DNA of 48,533 bases from Bacillaceae bacterium OF18-1A (GCA_027694045.1 JAQEWB010000015.1:1-48533); one strand, 5' to 3'; shown: positions 10,986 to 20,203, counted from the stretch's first letter. The notes: generated from the letters alone by a model not told the origin. A program made the numbers and translations.

Positions 10986-12887
10986 TTACTTATCTTCTGT
11001 ATCTTCATCGTCTTTCTTCATGTTGATGTTTACTTTCACATCATCTGAAGATGTTGGACGTTCTGGCAATCTGCCGTAATCATATAAATGATTGATTTGC
11101 TCTGCGTCTAATGTTTCTACTTCAAGTAACGTTTTCGCAATAATATCTAGCTTATCACGTTTTTCAGTAAGAATTTGTTTTGCACGAGCATAACACTCTT
11201 TCATAATAGTTTGCATTTCCACATCAATTTCATGCGCAATTGCATCACTATAGTTTTGCTCTGAGTGGAAGTCTCTTCCTAAGAATACTTGACCACCTTG
11301 TGAGCTACCAAATTGCATCGGTCCAAGTTTATCACTCATACCGAACTCTGTAACCATGCGTCTCGCAATGCCAGTCGCACGTTGGAAGTCATTGTGAGCA
11401 CCTGTACTTACTTCACCAAATACAATCTCCTCAGCTACTCGACCACCAAGTAAACCAGTGATTTTATCAAGTAACTCTGGTTTTGTCATGAAGTAACGAT
11501 CTTCCTTCGGAAGCATTACCGCATATCCACCAGCTTGACCACGAGGGACAATTGTTACTTTATGAACGATATCTGCTTCATCAAGGACAACACCAATTAC
11601 AGTATGGCCAGCTTCGTGGAATGCAACGATATTACGTTCTTTTTCAGAGATAACACGACTTTTCTTAGCTGGACCTGCAATAACACGATCTGTCGCTTCG
11701 TCGATGTCACTCATATCAATTTTCTTCTTATCTTGACGCGCAGCTACTAAAGCAGCTTCGTTTAATAAGTTTTCAAGATCGGCACCAGAGAATCCTGGTG
11801 TACGAGTCGCAATTGCTCTTAAATTGATATTATCATCAAGCGGTTTATTACGAGCATGTACTTTAAGTACAGCTTCACGACCATTTACATCTGGACGGTC
11901 TACTGTAATTTGACGGTCAAAACGACCTGGACGTAATAACGCTGGATCAAGAATATCTGGACGGTTTGTCGCAGCAATGATAATAATACCTTCATTTGCA
12001 CCGAATCCATCCATTTCAACAAGCAATTGGTTCAACGTTTGCTCACGCTCATCATGACCACCACCAAGACCTGCGCCACGTTGGCGTCCTACTGCATCAA
12101 TTTCATCAATGAAAATGATACAAGGAGCATTTTTCTTTGCGTTTTCGAATAAATCACGTACACGTGATGCACCGACACCGACAAACATCTCTACGAAGTC
12201 AGAACCACTAATAGAGAAGAATGGAACGCCAGCTTCACCTGCAACCGCACGTGCTAATAAAGTTTTACCTGTACCTGGAGGTCCCACTAATAGAACACCC
12301 TTCGGAATACGAGCACCAACTTCAGCAAACTTACGAGGGTCTTTTAAGAACTCAACCACTTCAACAAGCTCTTGCTTCTCCTCATCCGCTCCAGCAACAT
12401 CTCTGAAACGAACTTTTTTCTTTTCGTCATTATATAACTTCGCCTTACTTTTCCCGAAGTTCATAACACGGCTACCGCCGCCTTGAGCTTGGTTCAATAA
12501 GAAGAAGAATAAAATGAAGATGATGACAAACGGAATGATAGAAGTGAAGAATGTTACCCAAGCACTTGTTTCTTCTGCTGGTTGATACTTAACTTCAGCA
12601 CCTTGCGCTTTATCATTAATTTTCTTTTGTAATTCCTCAGTATTTGGTGCATAAGTAACAAATTGTTCTCCTTGGCTAGAAGTGTTAAATTGTCCTTTTA
12701 CTTCAAATACACCATTTTTCGGTTGAAGTTGCACATTACGCACTTCACCTTTTTCTAGTTTAGTAATGAATTTATCGTAGCTAACTGGTGTCGTTTTTTG
12801 TGTCGAACCATTAAAATAACTCACGATTCCAATTACTACTAAGAATATCAGTAAATAAAAGATGGTATTACGGAAGATACGATTCAT
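10986..12887 (-). CDS. ftsH: ATP-dependent membrane metalloprotease FtsH
   Basis: Membrane-anchored AAA+ protease that extracts and degrades membrane and regulatory proteins; in B. subtilis it is needed for sporulation. The 633-residue protein has two membrane segments (about 7-24 and 112-132) flanking an extracellular domain. Then come Walker A GPPGTGKT (202-209), Walker B IIFIDEID (257-264), the SRH region (about 310-325) and zinc motif HEAGH (424-428). The C-terminal tail is acidic and charged. Separate unit 85 bases after hpt. Confidence 0.98.
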   Translation of the reverse strand: MNRIFRNTIFYLLIFLVVIGIVSYFNGSTQKTTPVSYDKFITKLEKGEVRNVQLQPKNGVFEVKGQFNTSSQGEQFVTYAPNTEELQKKINDKAQGAEVKYQPAEETSAWVTFFTSIIPFVIIFILFFFLLNQAQGGGSRVMNFGKSKAKLYNDEKKKVRFRDVAGADEEKQELVEVVEFLKDPRKFAEVGARIPKGVLLVGPPGTGKTLLARAVAGEAGVPFFSISGSDFVEMFVGVGASRVRDLFENAKKNAPCIIFIDEIDAVGRQRGAGLGGGHDEREQTLNQLLVEMDGFGANEGIIIIAATNRPDILDPALLRPGRFDRQITVDRPDVNGREAVLKVHARNKPLDDNINLRAIATRTPGFSGADLENLLNEAALVAARQDKKKIDMSDIDEATDRVIAGPAKKSRVISEKERNIVAFHEAGHTVIGVVLDEADIVHKVTIVPRGQAGGYAVMLPKEDRYFMTKPELLDKITGLLGGRVAEEIVFGEVSTGAHNDFQRATGIARRMVTEFGMSDKLGPMQFGSSQGGQVFLGRDFHSEQNYSDAIAHEIDVEMQTIMKECYARAKQILTEKRDKLDIIAKTLLEVETLDAEQINHLYDYGRLPERPTSSDDVKVNINMKKDDEDTEDK

Positions 12888-12972
12888 TCCTAACCTCCTC
12901 TCACGGCATAAACACTATAGTAAATCGTAACATAGAAAAACTTTCCTATACAATTGTAACGCCTGTATTTAA

Positions 12973-13515
12973 TTAATTTGAGTAAACGCTTGGTTTTAAT
13001 ACGCCTACATAAGGAAGATTACGGTACTGCTCTTTATAATCTAATCCATATCCTACAACAAATTCATGTGGAACAGTAAATCCAACATAATCAGCTTTCA
13101 GATCAACCTTACGGCCTGTTGGCTTATCTAATAATGTAACAATTTTTACAGACTTCGCTTTACGATATTTGAATAGGTCTACTAAGTAGCTTAGTGTAAG
13201 ACCGCTATCAATAATATCTTCAACGATTAAAATATCGCGACCTTCTACAGAAGTGTCAAGATCTTTTAAAATTTTCACTTCGCCTGTTGAAACAGTAGAG
13301 TGACCGTAACTAGATACAGCCATAAAATCCATTTCAAGATATGTATCTGTTCTCTTTAATAAATCTGCCATGAATGGCATTGCGCCTTTTAATACACCAA
13401 TCGCAAGAGGCACTGTGTTTTTATAGTCCTCTGCAATAATTGCACCTAGTTCGCGCACCTTTTCTTGTATTTGTTCTTCAGAAATTAATACTTTTTCGAT
13501 ATCTTGATTCATCAT
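12973..13515 (-). CDS. hpt: Hypoxanthine-guanine phosphoribosyltransferase
   Basis: Salvages hypoxanthine and guanine using PRPP. The 180-residue protein has the type I phosphoribosyltransferase loop in [15 protein letters not shown] (about 95-109) and the purine-recognition segment [19 protein letters not shown] (about 141-159). The ATG at 13515 overlaps the tilS stop (ATGA) and has GGGAGG at proper spacing; a second ATG follows directly. The tilS-hpt-ftsH order is conserved in Bacillus. Confidence 0.96.
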   Translation of the reverse strand: MMNQDIEKVLISEEQIQEKVRELGAIIAEDYKNTVPLAIGVLKGAMPFMADLLKRTDTYLEMDFMAVSSYGHSTVSTGEVKILKDLDTSVEGRDILIVEDIIDSGLTLSYLVDLFKYRKAKSVKIVTLLDKPTGRKVDLKADYVGFTVPHEFVVGYGLDYKEQYRNLPYVGVLKPSVYSN

Positions 13516-14942
13516 TTCATTATCCTCCCGGAAGACTCCTTGCTTTTGTAGTGAATAATCATATATTTATCCTTCTTTGCCATCTCTTTCGAAATAGCAA
13601 ATGCAGATCGCTTCAACAAGGGTACCCAAATAATGTTCCCACTTGCATCACAAACGATCGGCCATTCTTCCCTTTTTTCCTTCGGTACTTTTGCTTCGAT
13701 AAAAATAGCTTTTATCTTTTTAGTGCCATCCATACCTTGTATTGACATGCGATCTCCATTTTTTCTAGAACGAATACGAAGTGGATATGATATATCATTA
13801 TACTTAGCAACAAATAAAGTTTCATTCATGTTACTTGGTATATCTTCGCTCACCTCTGTTACAAGTTCATCTCCGTTCAATAGTGTTATTGTACCGGGTA
13901 CTGATAAATCTTGCGAAAAAGGAGAAACAATTTCTTGTTTAAATCTAAAGCTGCACTCCTCGTATGTGCGAACAATTTTTAAATCACCTGGGAAATCAAG
14001 TGAACCCGAAGGTTGTGTCCGCTTAAAAAACTCAATCACCTTGTCAATATGTATAGAAGAAAGCGAAGATGGAATCTTATATTCATAAAGATAGTTTAAT
14101 ATTAGTTGAATCCCTCTCCTTTGTAAAGGCATAGACATGGATTCAAAGGCAGGAATTGATAAGCTAATTTGTTTATCACTTTTTTTTGTAATTACTTTAT
14201 TCATTTTCTCAAAAGCTAATTCCTGCAAATACGCCTCATCCTCTTGTATTTGCGCACTAAATTTTTGAAATTTCTCATGCACTTGTGGATTTTCTTCTTT
14301 CAAATGAGGAAGAACATATTTACGTAATCGATTCCTTGTATATACTTCCTTTTTATTACTCGGATCTATACGAGGAATGATATTTAGCTTATTACAGTAA
14401 TTAACAATTTCTTCCTTCGTTACTCCAAGTAACGGCCTAATTAAATACCCATTATGAAAAGGACGCTTCACTGCAATTCCTGCATATCCTTTCGGAGTAC
14501 TCCCTCGCATAAGGCGCATTAAAATTGTCTCTACTTGATCATCTCCATGATGCCCAAGAGCTACATATCTCGCATCATATTTCTTCATTATTCTTTCCAA
14601 AAATGCATATCTGCATTCTCTAGCAGCAACTTGCGCATTCATCCCGTATTGCTGTTGATATTGCGACACGTTAACTCTTATCGTTTCACAAATAACCCCC
14701 AACTCTTTACAAAGATTCTGCACAAACTTTAGATCCTCATGAGATTCATCGCCTCTAAACATATGATCCACATGCGCCACTATGATCTCTAACTGTTTTT
14801 CCGCCCTTTTGTCTAACAAATAATATAGAAGACCTAAAGAGTCGGGACCACCAGAAACTCCTACAACAATTGTTGAACGTTCCTTTAATACATCATGCTG
14901 CTTTACAAAGTCATCTACCTTTTCAACAAATGTATCTTTCAA
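13512..14942 (-). CDS. tilS: tRNA-Ile lysidine synthetase
   Basis: Converts C34 of the CAU-anticodon tRNA-Ile to lysidine so that it reads AUA. The 476-residue protein has the N-type PP-loop [17 protein letters not shown] (about 24-40), [18 protein letters not shown] (about 129-146), and C-terminal TilS domains with [10 protein letters not shown] choose TTG at 14942 because AAAGGTGA lies eight bases before it; the GTG at 14954 overlaps that ribosome site. Its stop overlaps hpt. Confidence 0.93.
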   Translation of the reverse strand: MKDTFVEKVDDFVKQHDVLKERSTIVVGVSGGPDSLGLLYYLLDKRAEKQLEIIVAHVDHMFRGDESHEDLKFVQNLCKELGVICETIRVNVSQYQQQYGMNAQVAARECRYAFLERIMKKYDARYVALGHHGDDQVETILMRLMRGSTPKGYAGIAVKRPFHNGYLIRPLLGVTKEEIVNYCNKLNIIPRIDPSNKKEVYTRNRLRKYVLPHLKEENPQVHEKFQKFSAQIQEDEAYLQELAFEKMNKVITKKSDKQISLSIPAFESMSMPLQRRGIQLILNYLYEYKIPSSLSSIHIDKVIEFFKRTQPSGSLDFPGDLKIVRTYEECSFRFKQEIVSPFSQDLSVPGTITLLNGDELVTEVSEDIPSNMNETLFVAKYNDISYPLRIRSRKNGDRMSIQGMDGTKKIKAIFIEAKVPKEKREEWPIVCDASGNIIWVPLLKRSAFAISKEMAKKDKYMIIHYKSKESSGRIMK

Positions 14943-14959
14943 CTTCGTAATCACCTTTC

Positions 14960-14990
14960 ATTAAACAAGAACAGCAACGTTAGTTGCCTT
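14960..14990 (-). other. Imperfect inverted repeat in tilS leader
   Basis: On the minus strand the segment ACAAGGCAAC, four bases, GTTGC, four bases, CTTGT can fold into an interrupted stem just before the tilS ribosome site. It has no T tract, so it is not an obvious terminator; function unknown. Confidence 0.35.
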
Positions 14991-15104
14991 GTCTATAATG
15001 GTACAACTTTTACAAACATTGTGCAAAAAAAAGATATACAAAAATCTCATTTTTATCTTACATCCTCTGTACATATTCACAAAAATAATAACATTGCCTT
15101 TTAA

Positions 15105-15134
15105 GGCAAAAAACCTAGGCATCCACCTAGGTTT
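15105..15134 (-). terminator. spoIIE terminator
   Basis: Stem AAACCTAGG (15126-15134 read on minus) with CCTAGGTTT (15111-15119) and six-base loop, then a T run. It lies about 97 bases after the spoIIE stop, beyond the repeat copy at 15202-15236. A second small hairpin (GCCTT/AAGGC) follows at 15096-15107. Confidence 0.88.
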
Positions 15135-15201
15135 TACAAATAAAATATATGAATCAGTAATAGATAAACACCTTACTTAAATTTTACCCTGCATTAATGG
15201 G

Positions 15202-15236
15202 CAGCAAAACCCCACTGATTAAAGTTTCACTTTATT
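15202..15236 (-). repeat. Dispersed repeat, copy B, containing spoIIE stop codon
   Basis: Minus strand AATAAAGTGAAACTTTAATC then AGTGGGGTTTTGC. The first TAA is the spoIIE stop. It matches the copy at 32699-32749 in 17 of 20 bases at the same place relative to the purR stop. See the other copies near 299 and 41079. Confidence 0.65.
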
Positions 15237-17703
15237 GTGCCTGCATTCCTACAATTGGAATTGTAGCCCACTTCGGCATATTCTTCTTCACCTTAGCTAC
15301 AACAATGGTCATGTCATCATTTATATAACCGTCACAAGAGCGAATCACTTCTTCCATAATAATATCTGCTATTTCTTGTGGATCCTCCGTCTGCAATTCT
15401 TTAATTTTTCGTTTCATCCATAATTCATGATTCTCCACATGTTGTGCTCCCTCAAAGATCCCATCACTCATCATGATAAGAATATCACCTGTTTTTAATT
15501 GCTCACCTACGACATCAACTTCCACATCTTCAATAATCCCCATCGGCAAATTACTTGCCTCAATTTTCAGAATGTTGTTCGCACGCTTAACAAAACTCGG
15601 CGTTGATCCAATCTTTAAAAACTTCGCACTTGCATCACGTAAATCTACCATAGCTAAGTCCAAAGTTGTAAACATTTCTTCTGTCGTTCTTAAGGAAAGA
15701 ATTGAATTAATTGACTTAATTGCTATTTCTTCATCAATACCCGATTGAAGTATCTTCTGTAATAATTTAACAGTTTCTTTACTCTCCATATGAGCCCTTT
15801 GCCCATTTCCCATACCGTCACTAATCGCCAGTGCATATTTACCAACACTTAAATCCATCATTGCATAAGAATCACCTGAAACAAACCCACCACCTTTTGC
15901 TGCCGTGGCCAATCCTGTGTCAAGGGAATACGTCTTCGCTGAACCAAACGATATTAAACTGTGACCATTCGGGTAAGATGATTTCTCTTCATGCTTAACG
16001 ACAATATTTTCTTTTAGAATATCCGAAAGCATAGGTGCAACCAATTTCTCGCATTCGCCATGTTCATTAGATGCAGCTGGAATCAACATTTCAATATCAA
16101 TACTTCCTCTATCTAAACAATAAATATCAACGTGCTCCACCTCGACACCAAAATCCCGAAATGCTTGCAGAATTTGTTCTTCCTGTACTTGATGATTTTC
16201 ACGCTCTCTTTGTATTTCCTTAGCAAAATCCTCCATAACTTTTGATACGCCTAATAATTGCTCCGCTACAATTCTTCGATTTTCTTTCATTTGTTTTCGT
16301 AACTTTTGCCCCTCATAGAAGTGGTCTAATTCACCTGCCACTAAATCCGTCACTTTCTTTCCTCTCACACAATGTTTATCCCACTCACGAACTAACTTCC
16401 GATTATGTTGCAAGGTTCCTTCTTCTGTTTCACTCATTATTTGTTTCATGTAGTCGTACGTCTTATCAAAGTTAACTACCCAACACTGATCTTTTTTAAA
16501 ACACGTTTGACATGTTTTTGCAGTAATTGTACTTAAGAACAAATCCGCCTCTGTCTCTTTATCTTCCTCTTCCACGTATCCGTATACAGAAAAGCTATTA
16601 GATAACGCAGCGAATACATTTGCAAATTGATTAATTTTATTCGCAGTAACATCTCGCATTCTTCTCAAATATTGTTGTTGATCTTGCGAGTGTTCTTGTG
16701 TACCTGGCATAAATTTAGCAATACGATCCATAACTAGTTTCGGGGTTAATAAGAAGAAAACAATTGCCACACCAGATTCAATTAAAGTTGTTACAATATT
16801 AGTCTGCTTGTCTACATATAATGTAATTAAGCTTGTCCCAATTAATAAGCCTAAACTAACTCCTATACGTTTCCCTTCCTTGAGCAACCCTCCAAGTAAT
16901 CCAGAAAAAGCAAGCAGGCTAAGCTGAGATAAACTGGATACATTTGCTAAACTCAAAATCAATCCGGTGACGACCCCCACTGTAGATCCTGTAGCAGCAC
17001 CAGCAATAAACGCAAACACTAATACTAAATATCTAGTAAAAATATGCTGAACAGAAGCATCATATATAAACCAATCTGTTGTACCCGTCAAAACAGATGC
17101 TAGTAATATAATTAAACAGACAATTTCCTCTGTTTCTAACGCTTGTTGTTTCCCCTTCCTTTCTACTAAAAGTGGGACACTTTGTAAAAATATCATCGTT
17201 AATACGAAGCTAAGCCCTGCCTCAATCGTACTAACAAGCAAATCATACATGGTAACAGTTTGTTGTGCAAAATATACAACAACTAAATGTGCGGTTAATG
17301 CGGAGATAAATACTTGAAACGGAACGAGTCCAACAGTTTTACGTGTAAACCGACTAAAGAAGATGTTATAAATGAAGAAAGTAAAAATGGATGCAAAAGT
17401 AAAAAATAAATTATCTATTGAAACTGAAAGTGCTCCCCCCATGAGGGCCAAAAATGCGAGAGGCATTTTATCTCGCTTCATAACATAAACAGCAGCAAAA
17501 AACGGCAGCGCAAACGGTAAAATGTTTGTTAATATATATGCTCTTCCCAAAAGAAAACCAATAACAGCAATAATAAATCCCCATCTAAAGAAAACTTGCT
17601 CAAACTTCATTCTCAACTTACTTGTCCACCTTATTGCCCCAAGTTGATTTTCATTCATTGCCAATGCACTTGTGTTCATAGTATTCCTTCCTGCTTTAGG
17701 CAT
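15232..17703 (-). CDS. spoIIE: Stage II sporulation protein E (PP2C phosphatase)
   Basis: Septum-associated serine phosphatase that dephosphorylates SpoIIAA and so activates sigma-F in the forespore; it also binds FtsZ. The 823-residue protein has about ten membrane segments in residues 40-320, a central linker, and a C-terminal PP2C domain from about 590 (LISFGSAKTYSLDTG, metal-binding AISDGMGNGQRA, then LIMMSDGIFEGA). Monocistronic, with a Spo0A-type promoter. In B. subtilis yabS and yabT follow; here the next gene is tilS. Confidence 0.97.
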   Translation of the reverse strand: MPKAGRNTMNTSALAMNENQLGAIRWTSKLRMKFEQVFFRWGFIIAVIGFLLGRAYILTNILPFALPFFAAVYVMKRDKMPLAFLALMGGALSVSIDNLFFTFASIFTFFIYNIFFSRFTRKTVGLVPFQVFISALTAHLVVVYFAQQTVTMYDLLVSTIEAGLSFVLTMIFLQSVPLLVERKGKQQALETEEIVCLIILLASVLTGTTDWFIYDASVQHIFTRYLVLVFAFIAGAATGSTVGVVTGLILSLANVSSLSQLSLLAFSGLLGGLLKEGKRIGVSLGLLIGTSLITLYVDKQTNIVTTLIESGVAIVFFLLTPKLVMDRIAKFMPGTQEHSQDQQQYLRRMRDVTANKINQFANVFAALSNSFSVYGYVEEEDKETEADLFLSTITAKTCQTCFKKDQCWVVNFDKTYDYMKQIMSETEEGTLQHNRKLVREWDKHCVRGKKVTDLVAGELDHFYEGQKLRKQMKENRRIVAEQLLGVSKVMEDFAKEIQRERENHQVQEEQILQAFRDFGVEVEHVDIYCLDRGSIDIEMLIPAASNEHGECEKLVAPMLSDILKENIVVKHEEKSSYPNGHSLISFGSAKTYSLDTGLATAAKGGGFVSGDSYAMMDLSVGKYALAISDGMGNGQRAHMESKETVKLLQKILQSGIDEEIAIKSINSILSLRTTEEMFTTLDLAMVDLRDASAKFLKIGSTPSFVKRANNILKIEASNLPMGIIEDVEVDVVGEQLKTGDILIMMSDGIFEGAQHVENHELWMKRKIKELQTEDPQEIADIIMEEVIRSCDGYINDDMTIVVAKVKKNMPKWATIPIVGMQAQ

Positions 17704-17738
17704 ATTTTTAACACCACCTGCATAGTTTAATTACTGTC

Positions 17739-17771
17739 ATTATAAAAGATGATTATTGGGATTTTTGTCAA
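17739..17771 (-). promoter_or_regulatory. spoIIE promoter with 21-bp spacer (Spo0A/sigma-A)
   Basis: Minus strand TTGACA (17771 to 17766) and TATAAT (17744 to 17739) are both perfect but lie 21 bases apart, the unusual spacing known for B. subtilis spoIIE and spoIIG promoters that depend on Spo0A~P. Upstream near-match Spo0A boxes occur: CGTCGAA (17804 to 17798) and TTTCGAA (17816 to 17810). Confidence 0.85.
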
Positions 17772-17927
17772 AACAAGAGTTTTCACTTGTATAATCGTTC
17801 GACGTTTTATTCGAAATAACTCTACAGATATACATAGTATGTAATGTATTTTCAATATTTTAAGTGAAGATTCAGAAAATATAGGGTGATTTTGTAGAAG
17901 TGTTGTATATCTTTAATTTATTTAACA

Positions 17928-17960
17928 AAAAAAGATCATGCAAATTTGCATGATCTTTTT
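17928..17960 (-). terminator. tRNA operon terminator
   Basis: Long perfect stem around AAGATCATGCAAATTTGCATGATCTT with a T run on the minus strand, directly after tRNA-Glu. Confidence 0.93.
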
Positions 17961-17963
17961 AGA

Positions 17964-18035
17964 TGACCCGTACGGGATTCGAACCCGTGTTACCGCCGTG
18001 AAAGGGCGGTGTCTTAACCACTTGACCAACGGGCC
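17964..18035 (-). tRNA. tRNA-Glu (anticodon TTC)
   Basis: A 72-base cloverleaf: acceptor stem GGCCCGT with ACGGGTC, D-loop GGTCAAGTGGTTAAGAC, anticodon loop CCTTTCACG giving TTC, and T arm with GGGTTCGAATCCC. Discriminator A; the 3' CCA is not encoded. Lies 14 bases downstream of tRNA-Met in one operon. Confidence 0.97.
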
Positions 18036-18049
18036 GTTAAATTTAAATA

Positions 18050-18123
18050 TAGCGGCGGAGGGGATCGAACCCCCGACCTCACGGGTATGAACCGTACGCT
18101 CTAGCCAGCTGAGCTACACCGCC
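18050..18123 (-). tRNA. tRNA-Met, elongator (anticodon CAT)
   Basis: A 74-base cloverleaf beginning GGCGGTGTAGCTCAGCTGG, anticodon loop GGTTCATACC, T arm GGGGGTTCGATCCCCT, discriminator A. The 1-72 pair is G-T, but it lacks the initiator C1-A72 mismatch and the anticodon-stem G-C run, so it is the elongator form. The lysidine-modified tRNA-Ile2 also reads CAT and is the alternative; overall sequence favours Met. CCA is not encoded. Confidence 0.93.
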
Positions 18124-18151
18124 ATGTCGTCTTATTTAACGGACAATTAGT

Positions 18152-18180
18152 ATCTTACATCAGATATGATTTAAAGTCAA
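18152..18180 (-). promoter_or_regulatory. tRNA-Met/tRNA-Glu promoter
   Basis: Minus strand TTGACT (18180 to 18175), 17 bases, TAAGAT (18157 to 18152), about 30 bases before the tRNA-Met 5' end. Good sigma-A fit. Confidence 0.7.
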
Positions 18181-18220
18181 CATATCTTGAAAACTTTTTT
18201 AAAAATATATTTCTCCATAT

Positions 18221-18254
18221 AAAAAAGCACCCCGAGCCATCACTCTGGGTACCT
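18221..18254 (-). terminator. yabR terminator
   Basis: Imperfect stem GTACCCAGAG ... CTCGGGGTGC followed by six T on the minus strand, 30 bases after the yabR stop. Confidence 0.75.
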
Positions 18255-18283
18255 CTCTATATGTTAAAAACTAAACGATTTTA

Positions 18284-18766
18284 TTATCCGCGACGTGCGC
18301 CACGGCCACCACGTTTAGACTCTGTGTTACGTTTTAAAGAAGTTAAACGATCTTCACTATCCTTTAAGAAACGTGCCATCTTTTGTTCAAACGTTTCTTT
18401 TGGAGCACGGTCATTACCGCCACCACGATTATCTCTGTTGAAAGAACGATTACGTTGTGGACGTCCAGAACGTTGTTGATCGCCGCCGCGTTGGTATTCA
18501 CCACGTGGACGATCTCCTTCTGTTTTTTCACGCTCTTTCGCTTTTTTAATAGATAGACCAATTTTGCCATCTTTTTCAACGTTAATAACTTTTACTTCTA
18601 CTTGGTCGCCCACTTTTAAGTGATCGTTAATATCTTTCACATAATTATCAGCAACTTCACTAATATGAACAAGACCCGTTAAGCCTTCTGGCAGCTCCAC
18701 AAAAGCCCCAAAATTTGTAATACCTGTTACTTTACCCTGTAACTTGCTGCCTACCTCGATTGACAT
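18284..18766 (-). CDS. yabR: S1-domain RNA-binding protein with RG-rich tail
   Basis: Residues 1-72 form one S1 domain (GSKLQGKVTGITNFGAFVEL, HISEVAD, VKVINVEKDGKIGLSIKKA), a single-stranded RNA-binding fold. Residues about 80-160 are low complexity, rich in Arg, Gly, Asn and Gln, with QRGGDQQ, NRGGG and a terminal SKRGGRGARRG; probably disordered and RNA-binding. It sits at the divIC/tRNA junction like B. subtilis yabR, a general-stress-type gene of unclear function. A GGAGGAG site precedes ATG 18766. Its own TTGACA promoter lies upstream. Confidence 0.9.
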   Translation of the reverse strand: MSIEVGSKLQGKVTGITNFGAFVELPEGLTGLVHISEVADNYVKDINDHLKVGDQVEVKVINVEKDGKIGLSIKKAKEREKTEGDRPRGEYQRGGDQQRSGRPQRNRSFNRDNRGGGNDRAPKETFEQKMARFLKDSEDRLTSLKRNTESKRGGRGARRG

Positions 18767-18812
18767 AAAAAAAATGCTCCTCCTTAGTGGTTAAAAAGTC
18801 AAATTTTACTTT

Positions 18813-18842
18813 ATTATATATAATCCTAAAATATAGTGTCAA
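18813..18842 (-). promoter_or_regulatory. yabR promoter
   Basis: Minus strand perfect TTGACA (18842 to 18837) and perfect TATAAT (18818 to 18813) with an 18-base spacer, between the divIC stop and yabR. Predicts strong independent transcription of yabR. Confidence 0.75.
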
Positions 18843-18853
18843 TAAGACATACT

Positions 18854-19213
18854 CTACTTAGAAACAGGAAAAATTATCTCCCCTTTACCAGAGAAGAAAT
18901 AATCCCTTCTAGCAATCTTTAATACGTACTCTTCATCATTTAACTTTTGAACTTCGTCTTTTAGACTTTTTTCTTTATTTGTTAATGAATCCAGTTCTTT
19001 TTTCATGTCCTTAACTTTCGCTTCTTTTGCTTTAATGGAACTGTTTTGTTGATAAAACGTTACACTAATACTCGCAATAATTGTAAAAGCAAAGACAAGA
19101 AAAACCGCTAAACGGCGATAAAGTCGCTTCCTGTTCTCATCCGTTTGTATTATATGCTCTTTAACAGGATTTGGACTCTGTTTTTCGATTGTTCTTTGTC
19201 TCAGTTCCCTCAT
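18854..19213 (-). CDS. divIC: Cell division protein DivIC (FtsB-like)
   Basis: Bitopic divisome protein that partners FtsL and DivIB at the septum. With ATG at 19213 it has 119 residues: a short basic cytoplasmic part, one membrane segment (about 37-55, LAVFLVFAFTIIASISVTF), then an extracellular leucine-zipper coiled coil (about 58-98) and the conserved YFFSGKGEIIFP. The start overlaps the yabQ stop as ATGA and AGGGGGA precedes it, so an upstream extension of the frame is unlikely to be used. Confidence 0.94.
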   Translation of the reverse strand: MRELRQRTIEKQSPNPVKEHIIQTDENRKRLYRRLAVFLVFAFTIIASISVTFYQQNSSIKAKEAKVKDMKKELDSLTNKEKSLKDEVQKLNDEEYVLKIARRDYFFSGKGEIIFPVSK

Positions 19214-19863
19214 TTCCGAGGTCCCCCTAACTTCTTTTTTATACGCTCCCATAGTTGGAAGATATGTCCCTTCAATTTTGCTATATATTGCAGGAACCCT
19301 ACATGCTTCATTATAAAAAGTTTAACACGATTAGGGAGAAGTTTCCATATGAGTGAAGCAATAAATCGAACAGGCCAGAAAAAAACTTTCCATACGAAAA
19401 GTAATATCCAGATCACCATTTTCCATAACACATGTCCAATTGAAAGCATTATACGAAATAAGAATAATATAAATGCAATAAATAGCTGCGCTATAATAAT
19501 AACAGGTTTTATCATGAATAACTGTATAATTCGAACAAAAAAATGTGTTGTTTGCACAAAAATATAGATGAGAAAATTTAACAGCTTCATATATAGTGCT
19601 TTCAATAAGCTTTGATATGCTGCAAAACCACATAATAATGCTAAAAATACATATATACGTAGTTCCGCTTCATTCACAAGAAGTAACACATAAAAAACGA
19701 ATAGTGCTTGGACAATCCAAAATAATATATCATGTATAAATACAAGCCAACGTTTACGTTCTTGCCGATTTAAAAAACGTTGATATGTATCTAAAGATGC
19801 ACCAATCCAAGCACCCATCCCAATCATTGAAAGCATCGTATACAGTTGAATTGTTAGGCTCAT
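19210..19863 (-). CDS. yabQ: Spore cortex biosynthesis membrane protein YabQ
   Basis: A 217-residue protein with about five hydrophobic segments (near residues 5-20, 40-60, 65-85, 95-120 and 120-160) and a basic C-terminus. In B. subtilis YabQ is a mother-cell membrane protein required for spore cortex formation. It overlaps yabP (ATGA) and divIC (ATGA), so three genes are translationally coupled. Assignment rests on position, topology and resemblance to the family. Confidence 0.9.
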   Translation of the reverse strand: MSLTIQLYTMLSMIGMGAWIGASLDTYQRFLNRQERKRWLVFIHDILFWIVQALFVFYVLLLVNEAELRIYVFLALLCGFAAYQSLLKALYMKLLNFLIYIFVQTTHFFVRIIQLFMIKPVIIIAQLFIAFILFLFRIMLSIGHVLWKMVIWILLFVWKVFFWPVRFIASLIWKLLPNRVKLFIMKHVGFLQYIAKLKGHIFQLWERIKKKLGGPRK

Positions 19864-20168
19864 TTAAACAACTTACTAAAGAATCCTTTAGTTTTCTCCC
19901 CTTGGTTCTCATCAATATACAGCATCTCATGAACTTTCCCTTTAATCGATACAACGCCCTTCTCCACATCTAAATTCTTCATTTGCAAATTTTGTCCACG
20001 GATTGTTAAAAAACCCATCACAGTCTCGAGTAAAAACTCTTCGCTATCAAAACTTTCTACTTGTTTCACACCAGTAATATCGATTACACGCCTGCCACGC
20101 ATAATAATATCATGCTCTACAGAAACATTTTGTTGATTAGAAGACGTAGGTGAGTAACCATTATTCAC
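19860..20168 (-). CDS. yabP: Spore protein YabP
   Basis: A 102-residue soluble protein of the YabP/YqfC family, seen in the segment IIMRGRRVIDITGVKQVESFD (about 21-41) and LTIRGQNLQMKNLDVEKGVVSIKG (about 54-77). YabP is produced in the mother cell during sporulation and is co-transcribed with yabQ; its molecular role is unknown. A GGGGGG ribosome site precedes the ATG. Confidence 0.93.
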   Translation of the reverse strand: MNNGYSPTSSNQQNVSVEHDIIMRGRRVIDITGVKQVESFDSEEFLLETVMGFLTIRGQNLQMKNLDVEKGVVSIKGKVHEMLYIDENQGEKTKGFFSKLFK

Positions 20169-20203
20169 GAAAATCCCCCCATAGCTTTATACTAGCTAAT
20201 AGT

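Noticed and set aside
12109..12486. 125-codon open frame on the plus strand inside ftsH
   Set aside because: Antisense to a highly conserved gene, no ribosome site, composition of a shadow frame.
13633..14088. 151-codon open frame on the plus strand inside tilS
   Set aside because: Mirror of the tilS coding frame with no recognisable domain or start signal.
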